Of a DNA stretch of 31,458 nt, positions 24,750-31,458 are shown piece by piece. Source of the stretch: JBFKOL01 sp041628815 (GTDB taxonomy: Bacteria > Bacteroidota > Bacteroidia > Chitinophagales > Saprospiraceae); assembly GCA_041628815.1 (NCBI GenBank), contig JBFKOL010000013.1, positions 1 through 31,458 on the forward strand, written 5' to 3'. How positions within the stretch are numbered: position 1 is the first letter of the stretch; every line of letters starts with the position of its first letter. Position numbers and translations under genes: made by a program. The notes beneath the pieces are model-generated. The model did no database searches. It worked only from the letters and a program-made list of their open reading frames with translations, and was not told the origin of the DNA.

Positions 24750-25859
24750 ATGAACCCGAAGAAACTCCTTCGACCCCATAAGATGATCAATCCGGAAAGG
24801 ATCATCAGCAGATTCAGGGTCAAAAAAGGTCTTCCACCCGGGGCAACCGTCTTTACCGGTAAAAAGAAAGTAGAAAAAATTGCCATTCACTACCTGGAAT
24901 TCAATGAGGAGACACTCACGGACGACTTACTGGATAATGAGTCCATAACGAATTATCATGAACCCGACGAAACCGTCATGCAATGGTACGACGTGCGTGG
25001 GCTCCACGATACAACAATGATCGACGACTTTGGAAAAGTTTTCAAGGTACATCCACTTGTTCTTGAGGACATTGTCGATGTCCACCAAAGACCTAAATTC
25101 GATGAATACGAACACGGCATTTACCTGTGCTTTCGGTCCCTTTTATTCGACGAAGAAAGTGAAGAAATTCATACGGAACAGCTGTCCATTTATTTCGGAC
25201 AAGGCTTTCTGTTATCATTCCAGGAACAGGCATCTGATACTTTCGCCGATGTAAGGCAAAGAATTCACAATGGCCGCGGCAGGGTCCGTGCCAGGGGTAG
25301 TGATTACCTGGCTTATGCGTTGCTGGATGCGGCTATCGACCACTACTTCTTGGTCATCGAGTCCATCGAGCAGCGAATCGAGGAGCTCGAAGAAGAGATC
25401 TCAAGCGAACCTAGTGATCGCACCAAATCGAGAATCCACCATTTGAAAAACGAGATGATCAAGGTCCGTAAAGCCATTTCACCGCTGCGAGAAGCAATAG
25501 GCCAATTTGCCAAATCGGACCATGAGTTCATCGCCGACAGAACACAGGTATTTGTACGGGATGCTTACGATCACACGATTCAACTTATGGATATTGTAGA
25601 GACTTACCGGGATACCTTGTCAGGGTTGCAGGATCTATACATTTCCGAACTCAGCTTCAGGATGAACAAGGTCATGCAGGTTCTCACCATTGTCACCACG
25701 ATTTTTGTTCCGTTGTCATTCCTAGCCGGTGTCTATGGTATGAATTTTGAACACATGCCCGAGCTGAAATACCGCTACAGCTATTTTATCCTGTTGGGTG
25801 TCATGGCATTGGTAGGAATCGGAGCCCTGATACTGTTTAAAATTAAAAAGTGGCTTTAG
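24750..25859 (+). CDS. corA: CorA-family magnesium/cobalt channel
   Basis: A 369-aa CorA-type divalent cation channel. The N-terminal cytoplasmic funnel is followed by a long helix rich in E and R (IEQRIEELEEEISSEP) and two C-terminal membrane helices. The signature loop between them is GMN (330-332, in GVYGMNFEHMPEL), the selectivity filter for hydrated Mg2+. The ending KIKKWL is typical. The frame is open from a TTG at 24711, but the ATG at 24750 fits the family start. It begins 45 bases after the aspartoacylase-like gene and is the last gene of the string. It converges with the HD-domain gene, and I see no clear terminator in the 26-base gap. Confidence 0.94.
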   Translation: MNPKKLLRPHKMINPERIISRFRVKKGLPPGATVFTGKKKVEKIAIHYLEFNEETLTDDLLDNESITNYHEPDETVMQWYDVRGLHDTTMIDDFGKVFKVHPLVLEDIVDVHQRPKFDEYEHGIYLCFRSLLFDEESEEIHTEQLSIYFGQGFLLSFQEQASDTFADVRQRIHNGRGRVRARGSDYLAYALLDAAIDHYFLVIESIEQRIEELEEEISSEPSDRTKSRIHHLKNEMIKVRKAISPLREAIGQFAKSDHEFIADRTQVFVRDAYDHTIQLMDIVETYRDTLSGLQDLYISELSFRMNKVMQVLTIVTTIFVPLSFLAGVYGMNFEHMPELKYRYSYFILLGVMALVGIGALILFKIKKWL

Positions 25860-25885
25860 CCTCAGCGCTGTTGCACTGCCTTCAT

Positions 25886-26446
25886 TCAAGGGTGATTGGC
25901 GGGGTCGTGAAGGTTCAATTCATACCTGTTTTCTTGAAGTACGGGTATGATGAATCCTATCAATTGTTCGAGTGACCACCCAAGCAGTTCCGCACCACGG
26001 ATGCATTCTTCCCTGTCTACGGTGGCTGCGAATGTGGCAGTTTTGAACTTTTTCATGACGGATCTCACCTTAATACCTTCTATCCGTGTAGGCCTGATCA
26101 GGCAAGAGGCGACTATAAATCCGGTGATTTCATCTGCCGCTACGATGGCCTTATCCATCATCGTCACCCTGGGAACATCCCATTTGGTATAGTGCCCTGA
26201 AATGGCATGGGCAATTTCTTCTTGTTCTTTATCCTTCATCAGCTTCACGATTACACCCGGGTGTTGGTCGGGATACATTTCATAATCAGCGTCGTGGAGC
26301 AACCCGGTAATGGCCCATTTTTCTTCGTCTTCTCCAAAATGAGTGGCCAAAGCTCGCATGACCAGTTCAACGGTTCTTGCATGCCTTAAAAGCGAATCGC
26401 TCTTCGTCATAGAATGCAATATTTCCCTTGCTTCATCAATCTTCAT
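25886..26446 (-). CDS. HD-domain hydrolase
   Basis: A 186-aa single-domain HD-superfamily protein. The metal site is visible as H22 (RHAR), the pair H51-D52 (GLLHDADYEMYP) and D105 (VAADEITG), with extra histidines H62, H80 and H85 that could complete a two-metal site. This small HDIG-like type is often annotated as a predicted phosphohydrolase acting on nucleotides. The substrate is unknown. It is the last gene of the leftward M20-lipoprotein-SDR-HD group and starts 44 bases after the SDR stop. Confidence 0.85.
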   Translation of the reverse strand: MKIDEAREILHSMTKSDSLLRHARTVELVMRALATHFGEDEEKWAITGLLHDADYEMYPDQHPGVIVKLMKDKEQEEIAHAISGHYTKWDVPRVTMMDKAIVAADEITGFIVASCLIRPTRIEGIKVRSVMKKFKTATFAATVDREECIRGAELLGWSLEQLIGFIIPVLQENRYELNLHDPANHP

Positions 26447-26490
26447 AGTCGTCCAATTCTAAATTCATGGATGTTGTCGTTGTGAATGTC

Positions 26491-27246
26491 CTATGTCCGA
26501 AAGTATGAGGCACCATTGACGTCGAATATTCCTCCGGTCATCCACTGGTTGGCTCGTGCCATCAGATACACTGCCTGAGCGACTTCTTCCGGTGTCGCCA
26601 CGCGGTTCATTGGGCTCTGTGCTTTTATTATTTCACCTGAAGCACCTTGAAGGCGCGAATAGGCCATATCGGTCTCTACGAATCCTGGTGCTACTGCACC
26701 TACAAAAATGCCGTAAGAAGCGAGCTTGTGCGCTAATGACTGTGTTAAAGAGTTGAGTCCTGCCTTGCTGGCACCATAGGCTGGTTGGTCGGGCTCACCC
26801 CTGAAAGCTCCCCTGGATGTAACATTGATGATTTTCCCGTGACCTTGCCGGATCATCCATTGTGCTGCCTGGAAAGCCACGTTGGCCGGGCCGACGAGAT
26901 TGGCGGCAAGCACCTCCTTCCAGGCCTTTTGCCATTCCTCGTAAGAGGCTTTGTCAACGGGATGGTGGTACCCGATACCGGCATTGTTGATCACGATATC
27001 CAAAGAGCCGATCTTTGCGCTGCATTTCTCAAATAATTCTTCTACTTCACCAGGATTCGTCACATCACATTTTTGCAGAGTATGTCCATGGCCGTCGAGG
27101 CTTCTTAAAGTTGCCAAAGCTGCTTCTTCGTTGGATTTGTAGACAACGGTCACGCGACCACCTTTGGAAGCAAAGATGTGGGATATGGCTCGTCCTATTC
27201 CTCGGGACCCGCCAGTCACTACGATGTTTTTATTCTTAAGGGACAT
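26491..27246 (-). CDS. Short-chain dehydrogenase/reductase (FabG-like)
   Basis: A classical SDR of 251 aa. The cofactor loop TGGSRGIG (11-18), NNAG (87-90) and the catalytic triad S144 (NVTSRGA), Y157 and K161 (YGASKAG) are all present. The sequence resembles 3-oxoacyl-ACP reductases, but isolated FabG-like genes outside fatty-acid operons often reduce other ketones, so the substrate is open. No acidic residue follows the second strand (VVYKSNEE), which suggests NADP(H). It starts three bases after the lipoprotein gene ends, so the two are co-transcribed. Confidence 0.9.
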   Translation of the reverse strand: MSLKNKNIVVTGGSRGIGRAISHIFASKGGRVTVVYKSNEEAALATLRSLDGHGHTLQKCDVTNPGEVEELFEKCSAKIGSLDIVINNAGIGYHHPVDKASYEEWQKAWKEVLAANLVGPANVAFQAAQWMIRQGHGKIINVTSRGAFRGEPDQPAYGASKAGLNSLTQSLAHKLASYGIFVGAVAPGFVETDMAYSRLQGASGEIIKAQSPMNRVATPEEVAQAVYLMARANQWMTGGIFDVNGASYFRT

Positions 27247-27249
27247 GAT

Positions 27250-28023
27250 TCACTCGCGGTAATAGATCTTCATCACGGATGGATAAATTGTAGTATCTCT
27301 TAGGGCATCCATTAAGGTAAATGTATGTCTCATCGTACTTTTATCAACGACAGCATCACCGCATTCGCACTTATAGATGTCTCCCGGAGCTTTTACCGTC
27401 AAGGAATATTCCAAGCTGCCCATGAACATTTCCAGCATTCCCATCATTTCTTCCGCGTCGAAATCTTCGACAGAATCCTGGCCCATCATTTCGGAGAAAA
27501 GTGCCGGATCTGAAAAGTCCTTTCTGCCCAGCGATATCAAGCCGGGCTCCCACTGGATATCCGGTGTCTGGAATGATTCGATGGCTCCAAACTCACCTTG
27601 TTCGCCAGAAGCTCTCTCCAGGGAGTCCAAAGTGCCCAATAGAGCATAGGTCTTTTTCAAATCCTCTGTGGACGAGAATGCAACATCCACACCGAATGTC
27701 ATGGACTGCGTCGAGCTGTCGGTATTGATCCTGATGTACATGTTTTTTAATAATTCAGCATTCGACATTTCAGCCAGGATACTATCCGGAACGGTTTCAT
27801 AAAGCCTGAATATAGTGTCACTTGACATGCTGAACATGTCATCACCAAATCCTTCCGTTTCTGTTCCATACATTTCGGACAGTCCGCCAAAATCGCTCAT
27901 GGTAATAGAAAAACTGCTTTGTCCTGAACCATTGCTTTCAAAAACATAAGACTCTTCAATGGACTCGCAGGAGGCGATGAAAAGTCCAAGTGCGATAATG
28001 AAAAGGATGTATTTTATTGGCAT
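27250..28023 (-). CDS. Hypothetical lipoprotein
   Basis: A 257-aa predicted lipoprotein with a hydrophobic signal and lipobox FIASC (C19). The mature part is acidic and rich in Ser, Met and Asp, with repeated short MSDF/SEM and EMMGMLEMFMG segments. It contains two further cysteines close together (YKCECGD, near residue 220) that could form a disulfide. No known domain is recognised. It lies 15 bases after the secreted M20 amidohydrolase and three bases before the SDR gene, so envelope function linked to the amidohydrolase is possible but unproven. Confidence 0.8.
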   Translation of the reverse strand: MPIKYILFIIALGLFIASCESIEESYVFESNGSGQSSFSITMSDFGGLSEMYGTETEGFGDDMFSMSSDTIFRLYETVPDSILAEMSNAELLKNMYIRINTDSSTQSMTFGVDVAFSSTEDLKKTYALLGTLDSLERASGEQGEFGAIESFQTPDIQWEPGLISLGRKDFSDPALFSEMMGQDSVEDFDAEEMMGMLEMFMGSLEYSLTVKAPGDIYKCECGDAVVDKSTMRHTFTLMDALRDTTIYPSVMKIYYRE

Positions 28024-28038
28024 AATAAGAGGTTCTAT

Positions 28039-29334
28039 TTAAAGCCCATAAGCTTTCATGTAATCCAGTGTCACCTGGGTCAATGCTTTAACACCGGTGA
28101 TCATACCTGTGTCGTCGATGTAGAAATCGGGAGTATGATGGGGTGGGGCATCTTCAGGTGCCACGTCTTTCGGTGTTCCTCCCGTAAACCAAAAAAGTCC
28201 AGGCACCTCCCGGGCAAAAAATGAAAAATCCTCTGCACCAGTGATAGGTGGTACAACGTGGACATTGTCCTCACCCGCAGCCTTGAATAGCGAGGGCAGC
28301 ATCCGTCGTGTAAGTTCGGGATCATTTACTGTGACAGGGTAACCCACATCGATGGTTACTTCGGCTGTGGCACCTGCACTTTGAGCAATATTGACGGCCG
28401 TCGTCCTGATTTTATCGTGAATGATACCCTGCATTTCGGTATCGAGGGTTCTTATCGTTCCTATCATCTCAACTTCTTCCGGGATGATATTGGCGCGCAA
28501 TCCGCCTTTTATTTTACCAACGCTGATCACAGCAGCTTCCTTGGTCAGTTCGGTTTGGCGGGCTATGATGTTATTCAGACCTTGGACGATCTGCGAAGAG
28601 ACAGTGATCGGATCAATTCCACCCCAGGGCCGCGAGCCGTGCGTCTGTTTGCCTTTTACCTTAATGACAAAGCGATCCGAAGCTGCCAAAAGGCTACCCA
28701 CCCTGTAATTGATGTGACCGACGGGCAGCCCCGAAGATATGTGCTGGCCAAAGATTACCTCGACACCGTACTTGTCCAAAAGGCCCTCCTTTATCATGAG
28801 AGCAGCACCACCTTCTTCACCGGGAGGAGCTCCCTCTTCTGCAGGTTGAAAAATGAAGACGACCTTACCGGTTAATTCATCCTTCATTTCGGTAAGGATT
28901 TTGGCTGCCCCCAGTAGCATCGCAATGTGTGTGTCGTGACCACAGGCATGCATGACCCCTACATCTTCACCGAGATAGGTGGAACGCTCTTTCGAAGCGT
29001 ACGGAAGAGGAACCCTTTCTGTCACCGGCAATCCATCTATGTCGGCGCGCAGTCCAATGACCGGACCGGGTTTGCCGGTATCGAGCAGACCCACTACGCC
29101 GGTTAAGGCCACGCCCGTTTCTACTTCAAGGCCCATTTCCAACAGTATTTCAGCAATCTTTTCCGCAGTACGGTACTCACGATTGGATAATTCGGGGAAT
29201 TGATGAAAATGGTGGCGCCATTCCACTACGTTTTCCTGTACATCCGAAGCTTTTTTTGTAATGGCATCCTGTTGAGCCGGCAATATTCCAAATGACACAA
29301 TCAACAGGCTTAGCAGGAGTATCGGAGACTTCAT
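28039..29334 (-). CDS. Secreted M20-family amidohydrolase
   Basis: A 431-aa M20 metallo-amidohydrolase of the N-acyl amino acid / hippurate hydrolase group. It carries a Sec signal peptide (about 1-20, ending LPA), unlike cytoplasmic relatives, so it works in the periplasm or outside. Metal residues are C131 and H133 in HACGHDTH, E166-E167 in PAEEG, H198 in GQHI and a C-terminal His (399 or 400) in HHTPDF. The dimerisation lid domain lies about 210-325. It would release amino acids from N-acyl or small amide substrates. It is the first gene of a leftward four-gene group. Confidence 0.93.
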   Translation of the reverse strand: MKSPILLLSLLIVSFGILPAQQDAITKKASDVQENVVEWRHHFHQFPELSNREYRTAEKIAEILLEMGLEVETGVALTGVVGLLDTGKPGPVIGLRADIDGLPVTERVPLPYASKERSTYLGEDVGVMHACGHDTHIAMLLGAAKILTEMKDELTGKVVFIFQPAEEGAPPGEEGGAALMIKEGLLDKYGVEVIFGQHISSGLPVGHINYRVGSLLAASDRFVIKVKGKQTHGSRPWGGIDPITVSSQIVQGLNNIIARQTELTKEAAVISVGKIKGGLRANIIPEEVEMIGTIRTLDTEMQGIIHDKIRTTAVNIAQSAGATAEVTIDVGYPVTVNDPELTRRMLPSLFKAAGEDNVHVVPPITGAEDFSFFAREVPGLFWFTGGTPKDVAPEDAPPHHTPDFYIDDTGMITGVKALTQVTLDYMKAYGL

Positions 29335-29735
29335 TATTTTCTGTTTTAAGCGCCTAAAATAATCTTATTATTTGTGAAATGCGGACTGGAAATGTATTGC
29401 TCACAGCCCAGGTACAAATGATAAATGATGAATTAATAATTTTCCATGATTATCTCTAATCCCTCAAAGGCCCGTTTTTTTCCGATCGCAAAGTTCTAAT
29501 GAATTATCCTGCAATTGTATCGAACGATGCGTGAATGGCTTCTGAACATAAAGGATATTGTAAAACAAAGGGTTATATATTGAAATATTATCAAATTGTG
29601 ATTCTTAATATGTAATTTCTACTTAACTTAAAGGTTGATTCCCTAAAAAACTTTTTTAGAGGCCGGGAAGTACCAAAACGATGAATTAATCGTCTAAAAA
29701 ACGAATCATAAATTTTAAAACTAAATAATTGCACT
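29335..29735. other. 401-base AT-rich intergenic region between divergent genes
   Basis: No convincing gene lies here. It must hold the promoters of the M20 operon (leftward) and of the DUF2853 gene (rightward). Near the M20 start is a dyad AAATAAT-CTT-ATTATTT (29357-29373). Near the other end are a perfect palindrome (29643-29659), a dyad ACGAT-N6-ATCGT (29678-29693) and a second copy of CTAAAAAAC (29694-29702). I could not assign a clear -33/-7 pair. Confidence 0.5.
29643..29659. repeat. Perfect palindrome CTAAAAAA-C-TTTTTTAG
   Basis: Eight-base arms flank a single C, 77 bases before the DUF2853 start. The first nine bases recur at 29694-29702. It could be an operator or a short AT hairpin. 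It is not a convincing terminator, because the stem would have almost no loop. Confidence 0.45.
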
Positions 29736-30074
29736 ATGAGCAAATTCGATGAATGCATGGATACATACGCTGCAGAATTCAAAAAATTAGGTATCAAATA
29801 CGATACTGGCCTTCTTACAAAGGTCGCTAAGGGCTGCGGACCTTCCATTTACAACCGTGATGCTTCGAAAGTATCATCAGGCGACAAGGCTGAATTAGAA
29901 CGGGTAAAGAAAAATTTCCTGATCAAAAAACTGGGTTTGAAGGACGGCCCTACCCTGGACAAGGCCATTGATGCCGTCGTGGACCAGTTTGGAAGCTCCA
30001 ACAGAAATAAATACCGCGCCATGTTTTACTACCTCCTGGTAAAAAAACTAGGCAAAGAATCGGCTTATAAATAA
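29736..30074 (+). CDS. DUF2853 family protein
   Basis: A 112-aa small soluble protein that I recognise as the DUF2853 family, common in Bacteroidota. Diagnostic stretches are the N-terminal MSKFDECMDTYAAE helix, TKVAKGCGPSIYNRDAS (28-44), KNFLIKKLGLKDG (59-71), FGSSNRNKYRAMFYYLLVKKL (85-105) and GKES near the end. Members are all-helical and have no proven function. The gene stands alone between a 401-base regulatory gap and a very strong terminator, a layout typical of an abundantly and separately expressed protein. Confidence 0.85.
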   Translation: MSKFDECMDTYAAEFKKLGIKYDTGLLTKVAKGCGPSIYNRDASKVSSGDKAELERVKKNFLIKKLGLKDGPTLDKAIDAVVDQFGSSNRNKYRAMFYYLLVKKLGKESAYK

Positions 30075-30089
30075 AAGCTGCCAATTGGG

Positions 30090-30122
30090 TGCTCCACAAA
30101 TTAAGTTGTGGAGCATTTTTTT
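30090..30122 (+). terminator. Rho-independent terminator after the DUF2853 gene
   Basis: A perfect 10-bp stem TGCTCCACAA / TTGTGGAGCA with the six-base loop ATTAAG is followed by seven T residues. It starts 16 bases after the stop codon and ends just before the next gene's ATG. Confidence 0.93.
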
Positions 30123-30133
30123 ATCTTTCACCT

Positions 30134-30469
30134 ATGATATACCGCATCATCTCTTATGCCTTGATAGCCATGGGTGGGTTTTACATAGGCAGATTTCTAG
30201 CTCACCTCAATGATATCAATGATCACCATCTTTTCATTGCGTCACTTGGTATCAGCACTCTTCTCATTGGCATACTCAACTACGTGTATATTTTCGAAAC
30301 TCCGTCATCGCCAATTCCTAAGATCCTTCTCCTGGCCTCGAATGGGCTTTTCATCGGTTTCATGATCTTGCTGATTACATCAAAATCGGACGACCTGCTT
30401 CCCTCCTATATTACCCTGGCATTGGTATTGATTTCTTCTATTATGGTATTGAATAAAAAAGTTTCCTAA
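30134..30469 (+). CDS. Small four-helix membrane protein
   Basis: From the ATG at 30134 this is a 111-aa integral membrane protein with four predicted helices (about 3-22, 33-54, 63-82 and 88-106), short polar loops (HLNDINDHH, ETPSSPIP, TSKSDD) and a basic end. The open frame extends back to a GTG at 30089, but that would start inside the terminator hairpin, so 30134 is preferred. No family motif is recognised. The ATG lies only 11 bases past the terminator's T-run, so its transcription depends on read-through or on a promoter overlapping the hairpin. Confidence 0.68.
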   Translation: MIYRIISYALIAMGGFYIGRFLAHLNDINDHHLFIASLGISTLLIGILNYVYIFETPSSPIPKILLLASNGLFIGFMILLITSKSDDLLPSYITLALVLISSIMVLNKKVS

Positions 30470-30508
30470 ATTTCGTCGTTCGCTCCTGCGTCCGGACATC
30501 ATAAACTT

Positions 30509-30952
30509 TTACAGGGATATATGGTAATGATAAAAACCAGATTCCCTGCTCCAGCCCAGCTTTTCGTATAATCTCTGTGCCTCCAGATTATTGGACTCTG
30601 TCTCGAGATGGAGACGAATGGCACCATGGGAGCGAGCAAATTCGGCTGCCTTGTTCATCAATGCGGTCGCGATGCCTTGGCCCCTGTAGGTGGCAGCTAC
30701 AAACAGGTCGTTGAGCACAAAAATCCGCGCCTGGCTCACCGAGGAAAACAGTGGATAAAGCAATGTAAAACCCATCCCCTTGCCGTGAACATCGAAAGCG
30801 ATGAAAACTGTAGCCTCACCATTCTGGAGGCGCCGAAAGAGAAAATCGCGAAATCTGGGGAGATCGGTTTTGCCCCTGTAAAAAGTGATATAACCTTCAA
30901 AAAGAGGTAGCAGTTCGTCGATATCCGCTAATGTTGCCTGTCTGATGAGCAT
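30509..30952 (-). CDS. GNAT-family N-acetyltransferase
   Basis: A 147-aa GNAT protein. The acetyl-CoA loop is YRGQGIATALM (89-99), preceded by the FVLNDLFV strand (78-85) and followed by RLHLETESNN and AQRLYEKLGW, the usual C-terminal motif B. Substrate is unknown; the sequence is of the general amine or protein acetyltransferase type. It starts eight bases after the M14 peptidase stop, so the two are probably co-transcribed. Confidence 0.88.
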   Translation of the reverse strand: MLIRQATLADIDELLPLFEGYITFYRGKTDLPRFRDFLFRRLQNGEATVFIAFDVHGKGMGFTLLYPLFSSVSQARIFVLNDLFVAATYRGQGIATALMNKAAEFARSHGAIRLHLETESNNLEAQRLYEKLGWSRESGFYHYHISL

Positions 30953-30960
30953 GGGTCTCG

Positions 30961-31458
30961 CTATTGAACAAATGGCAGTATCATGACAGCGTTTTGCATC
31001 ATTCGCGACGGACCTCTCCAGAACATCCTGTACTGGGTGTTGTCGACTAAAAAAACGACTTTTCCGCGACCCAGGCGAGAGACGCCTGCAAAGGTATTTC
31101 CTGCCAGCAACTGTAAGTTTTCTTCAGACGCATAACCAGCGGCAAGCAGTTGTGAAGAATCGTCGGCATATCTCCCCACCGATTCCAACCGCAGTTGTGG
31201 CAGCAGACCGTCGATATCGAATTTGAGAGAATAGAGTGATCTTTTCATTCCAAATGCCAGCGGATGAGTGACATCCACCTGTGCATTGAGAGCTGCACCA
31301 GGAATGCGTTTCTTTCCGAAGTATTCATCTCGGTCTTCAAACCTGAGTATTTTCCCGGTCCTGCTTGTATCCTCGGGTGACTTGATGGTCTTTACCGGTG
31401 TAAGTCCTTTCCCATCGCCAGAATCCGTGAATAGCACTGCAGCCTCTTCGGTGGCTAC
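30961..31458 (-). CDS. M14-type zinc carboxypeptidase, C-terminal part (partial at window edge)
   Basis: The reverse-strand frame runs from the right edge to a stop at 30961-30963, giving the last 165 residues of a longer protein. THPLAFGMKRSLYSL, the GYASEENLQLLAG segment, the RLGRGKVVFLVDNTQYRMFW stretch and RMMQNAVMIL match the C-terminal, glutamine-amidotransferase-like domain found at the end of large secreted M14 peptidases in Bacteroidota. The zinc site lies outside the window. The reading continues through the edge (V-A-T-E-E-A-A before the GTG at 31437), so the GTG is not a real start. The peptidase call rests on this tail only. Confidence 0.72.
   Translation of the reverse strand, partial: VATEEAAVLFTDSGDGKGLTPVKTIKSPEDTSRTGKILRFEDRDEYFGKKRIPGAALNAQVDVTHPLAFGMKRSLYSLKFDIDGLLPQLRLESVGRYADDSSQLLAAGYASEENLQLLAGNTFAGVSRLGRGKVVFLVDNTQYRMFWRGPSRMMQNAVMILPFVQ

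Noticed and set aside
30089..30133. Earlier GTG start for the small membrane protein.
   Set aside because: It would place the start codon at the edge of a near-perfect terminator hairpin and translate through it; the ATG at 30134 begins directly with the first membrane helix.

Overview
The window reads as chromosomal DNA from a member of the Bacteroidota, probably a marine or environmental, Saprospira- or Cytophaga-like lineage. The signs are a secreted protein with a type IX secretion (T9SS) C-terminal sorting domain, menaquinone genes, a DUF2853 protein, lipoproteins with LxxxC-type lipoboxes, a zinc-carboxypeptidase (M14) C-terminus and sparse Shine-Dalgarno signals. I see no tRNA, rRNA, CRISPR array, insertion sequence or prophage gene. 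Genes are densely packed and many run in ATGA-overlapping operons.

Layout. 1-406 (-): start of a group II PLP decarboxylase cut by the window edge. 466-5346 (+): menaquinone operon menC-menE-menF-menD; menD is broken by an apparent single-base frameshift near 4740. 5629-9539 (+): alanine dehydrogenase, a T9SS cargo protein followed by a strong terminator, and a 4-hydroxybutyryl-CoA dehydratase. 9654-14022 (-): dGTPase, a RimJ-like acetyltransferase and a GH20 hexosaminidase lipoprotein with an extra inserted domain. 14162-16248 (+): OsmC-like protein overlapped with a zinc alcohol dehydrogenase, then a small outer-membrane barrel.

16479-19942 (+): a polyamine operon of a SpeA-type arginine decarboxylase, agmatinase, a deoxyhypusine-synthase-like protein and a 49-codon charged microprotein gene. 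The first two enzymes would make putrescine from arginine via agmatine. The third most likely makes homospermidine or a related amine from it.

20071-25859 (+): the most unusual part of the window. One tight gene string encodes an MscS channel, a 125-aa protein with a poly-Asp/Glu tail, a 480-aa ATP-grasp-like protein of unfamiliar architecture, a GshB-like ATP-grasp ligase, an AstE/aspartoacylase-type zinc hydrolase and a CorA channel. Two amide-bond-forming enzymes and one amide-cleaving enzyme between two ion or osmotic channels suggest synthesis and turnover of an unknown peptide-like solute or protein modification.

25886-29334 (-): operon (transcribed right to left) of an M20 amidohydrolase, a unique lipoprotein, an SDR reductase and an HD-domain hydrolase. 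29736-30469 (+): DUF2853 protein with a perfect terminator, then a small four-helix membrane protein. 30509-31458 (-): a GNAT acetyltransferase and the C-terminal end of an M14-type zinc carboxypeptidase cut by the right edge.
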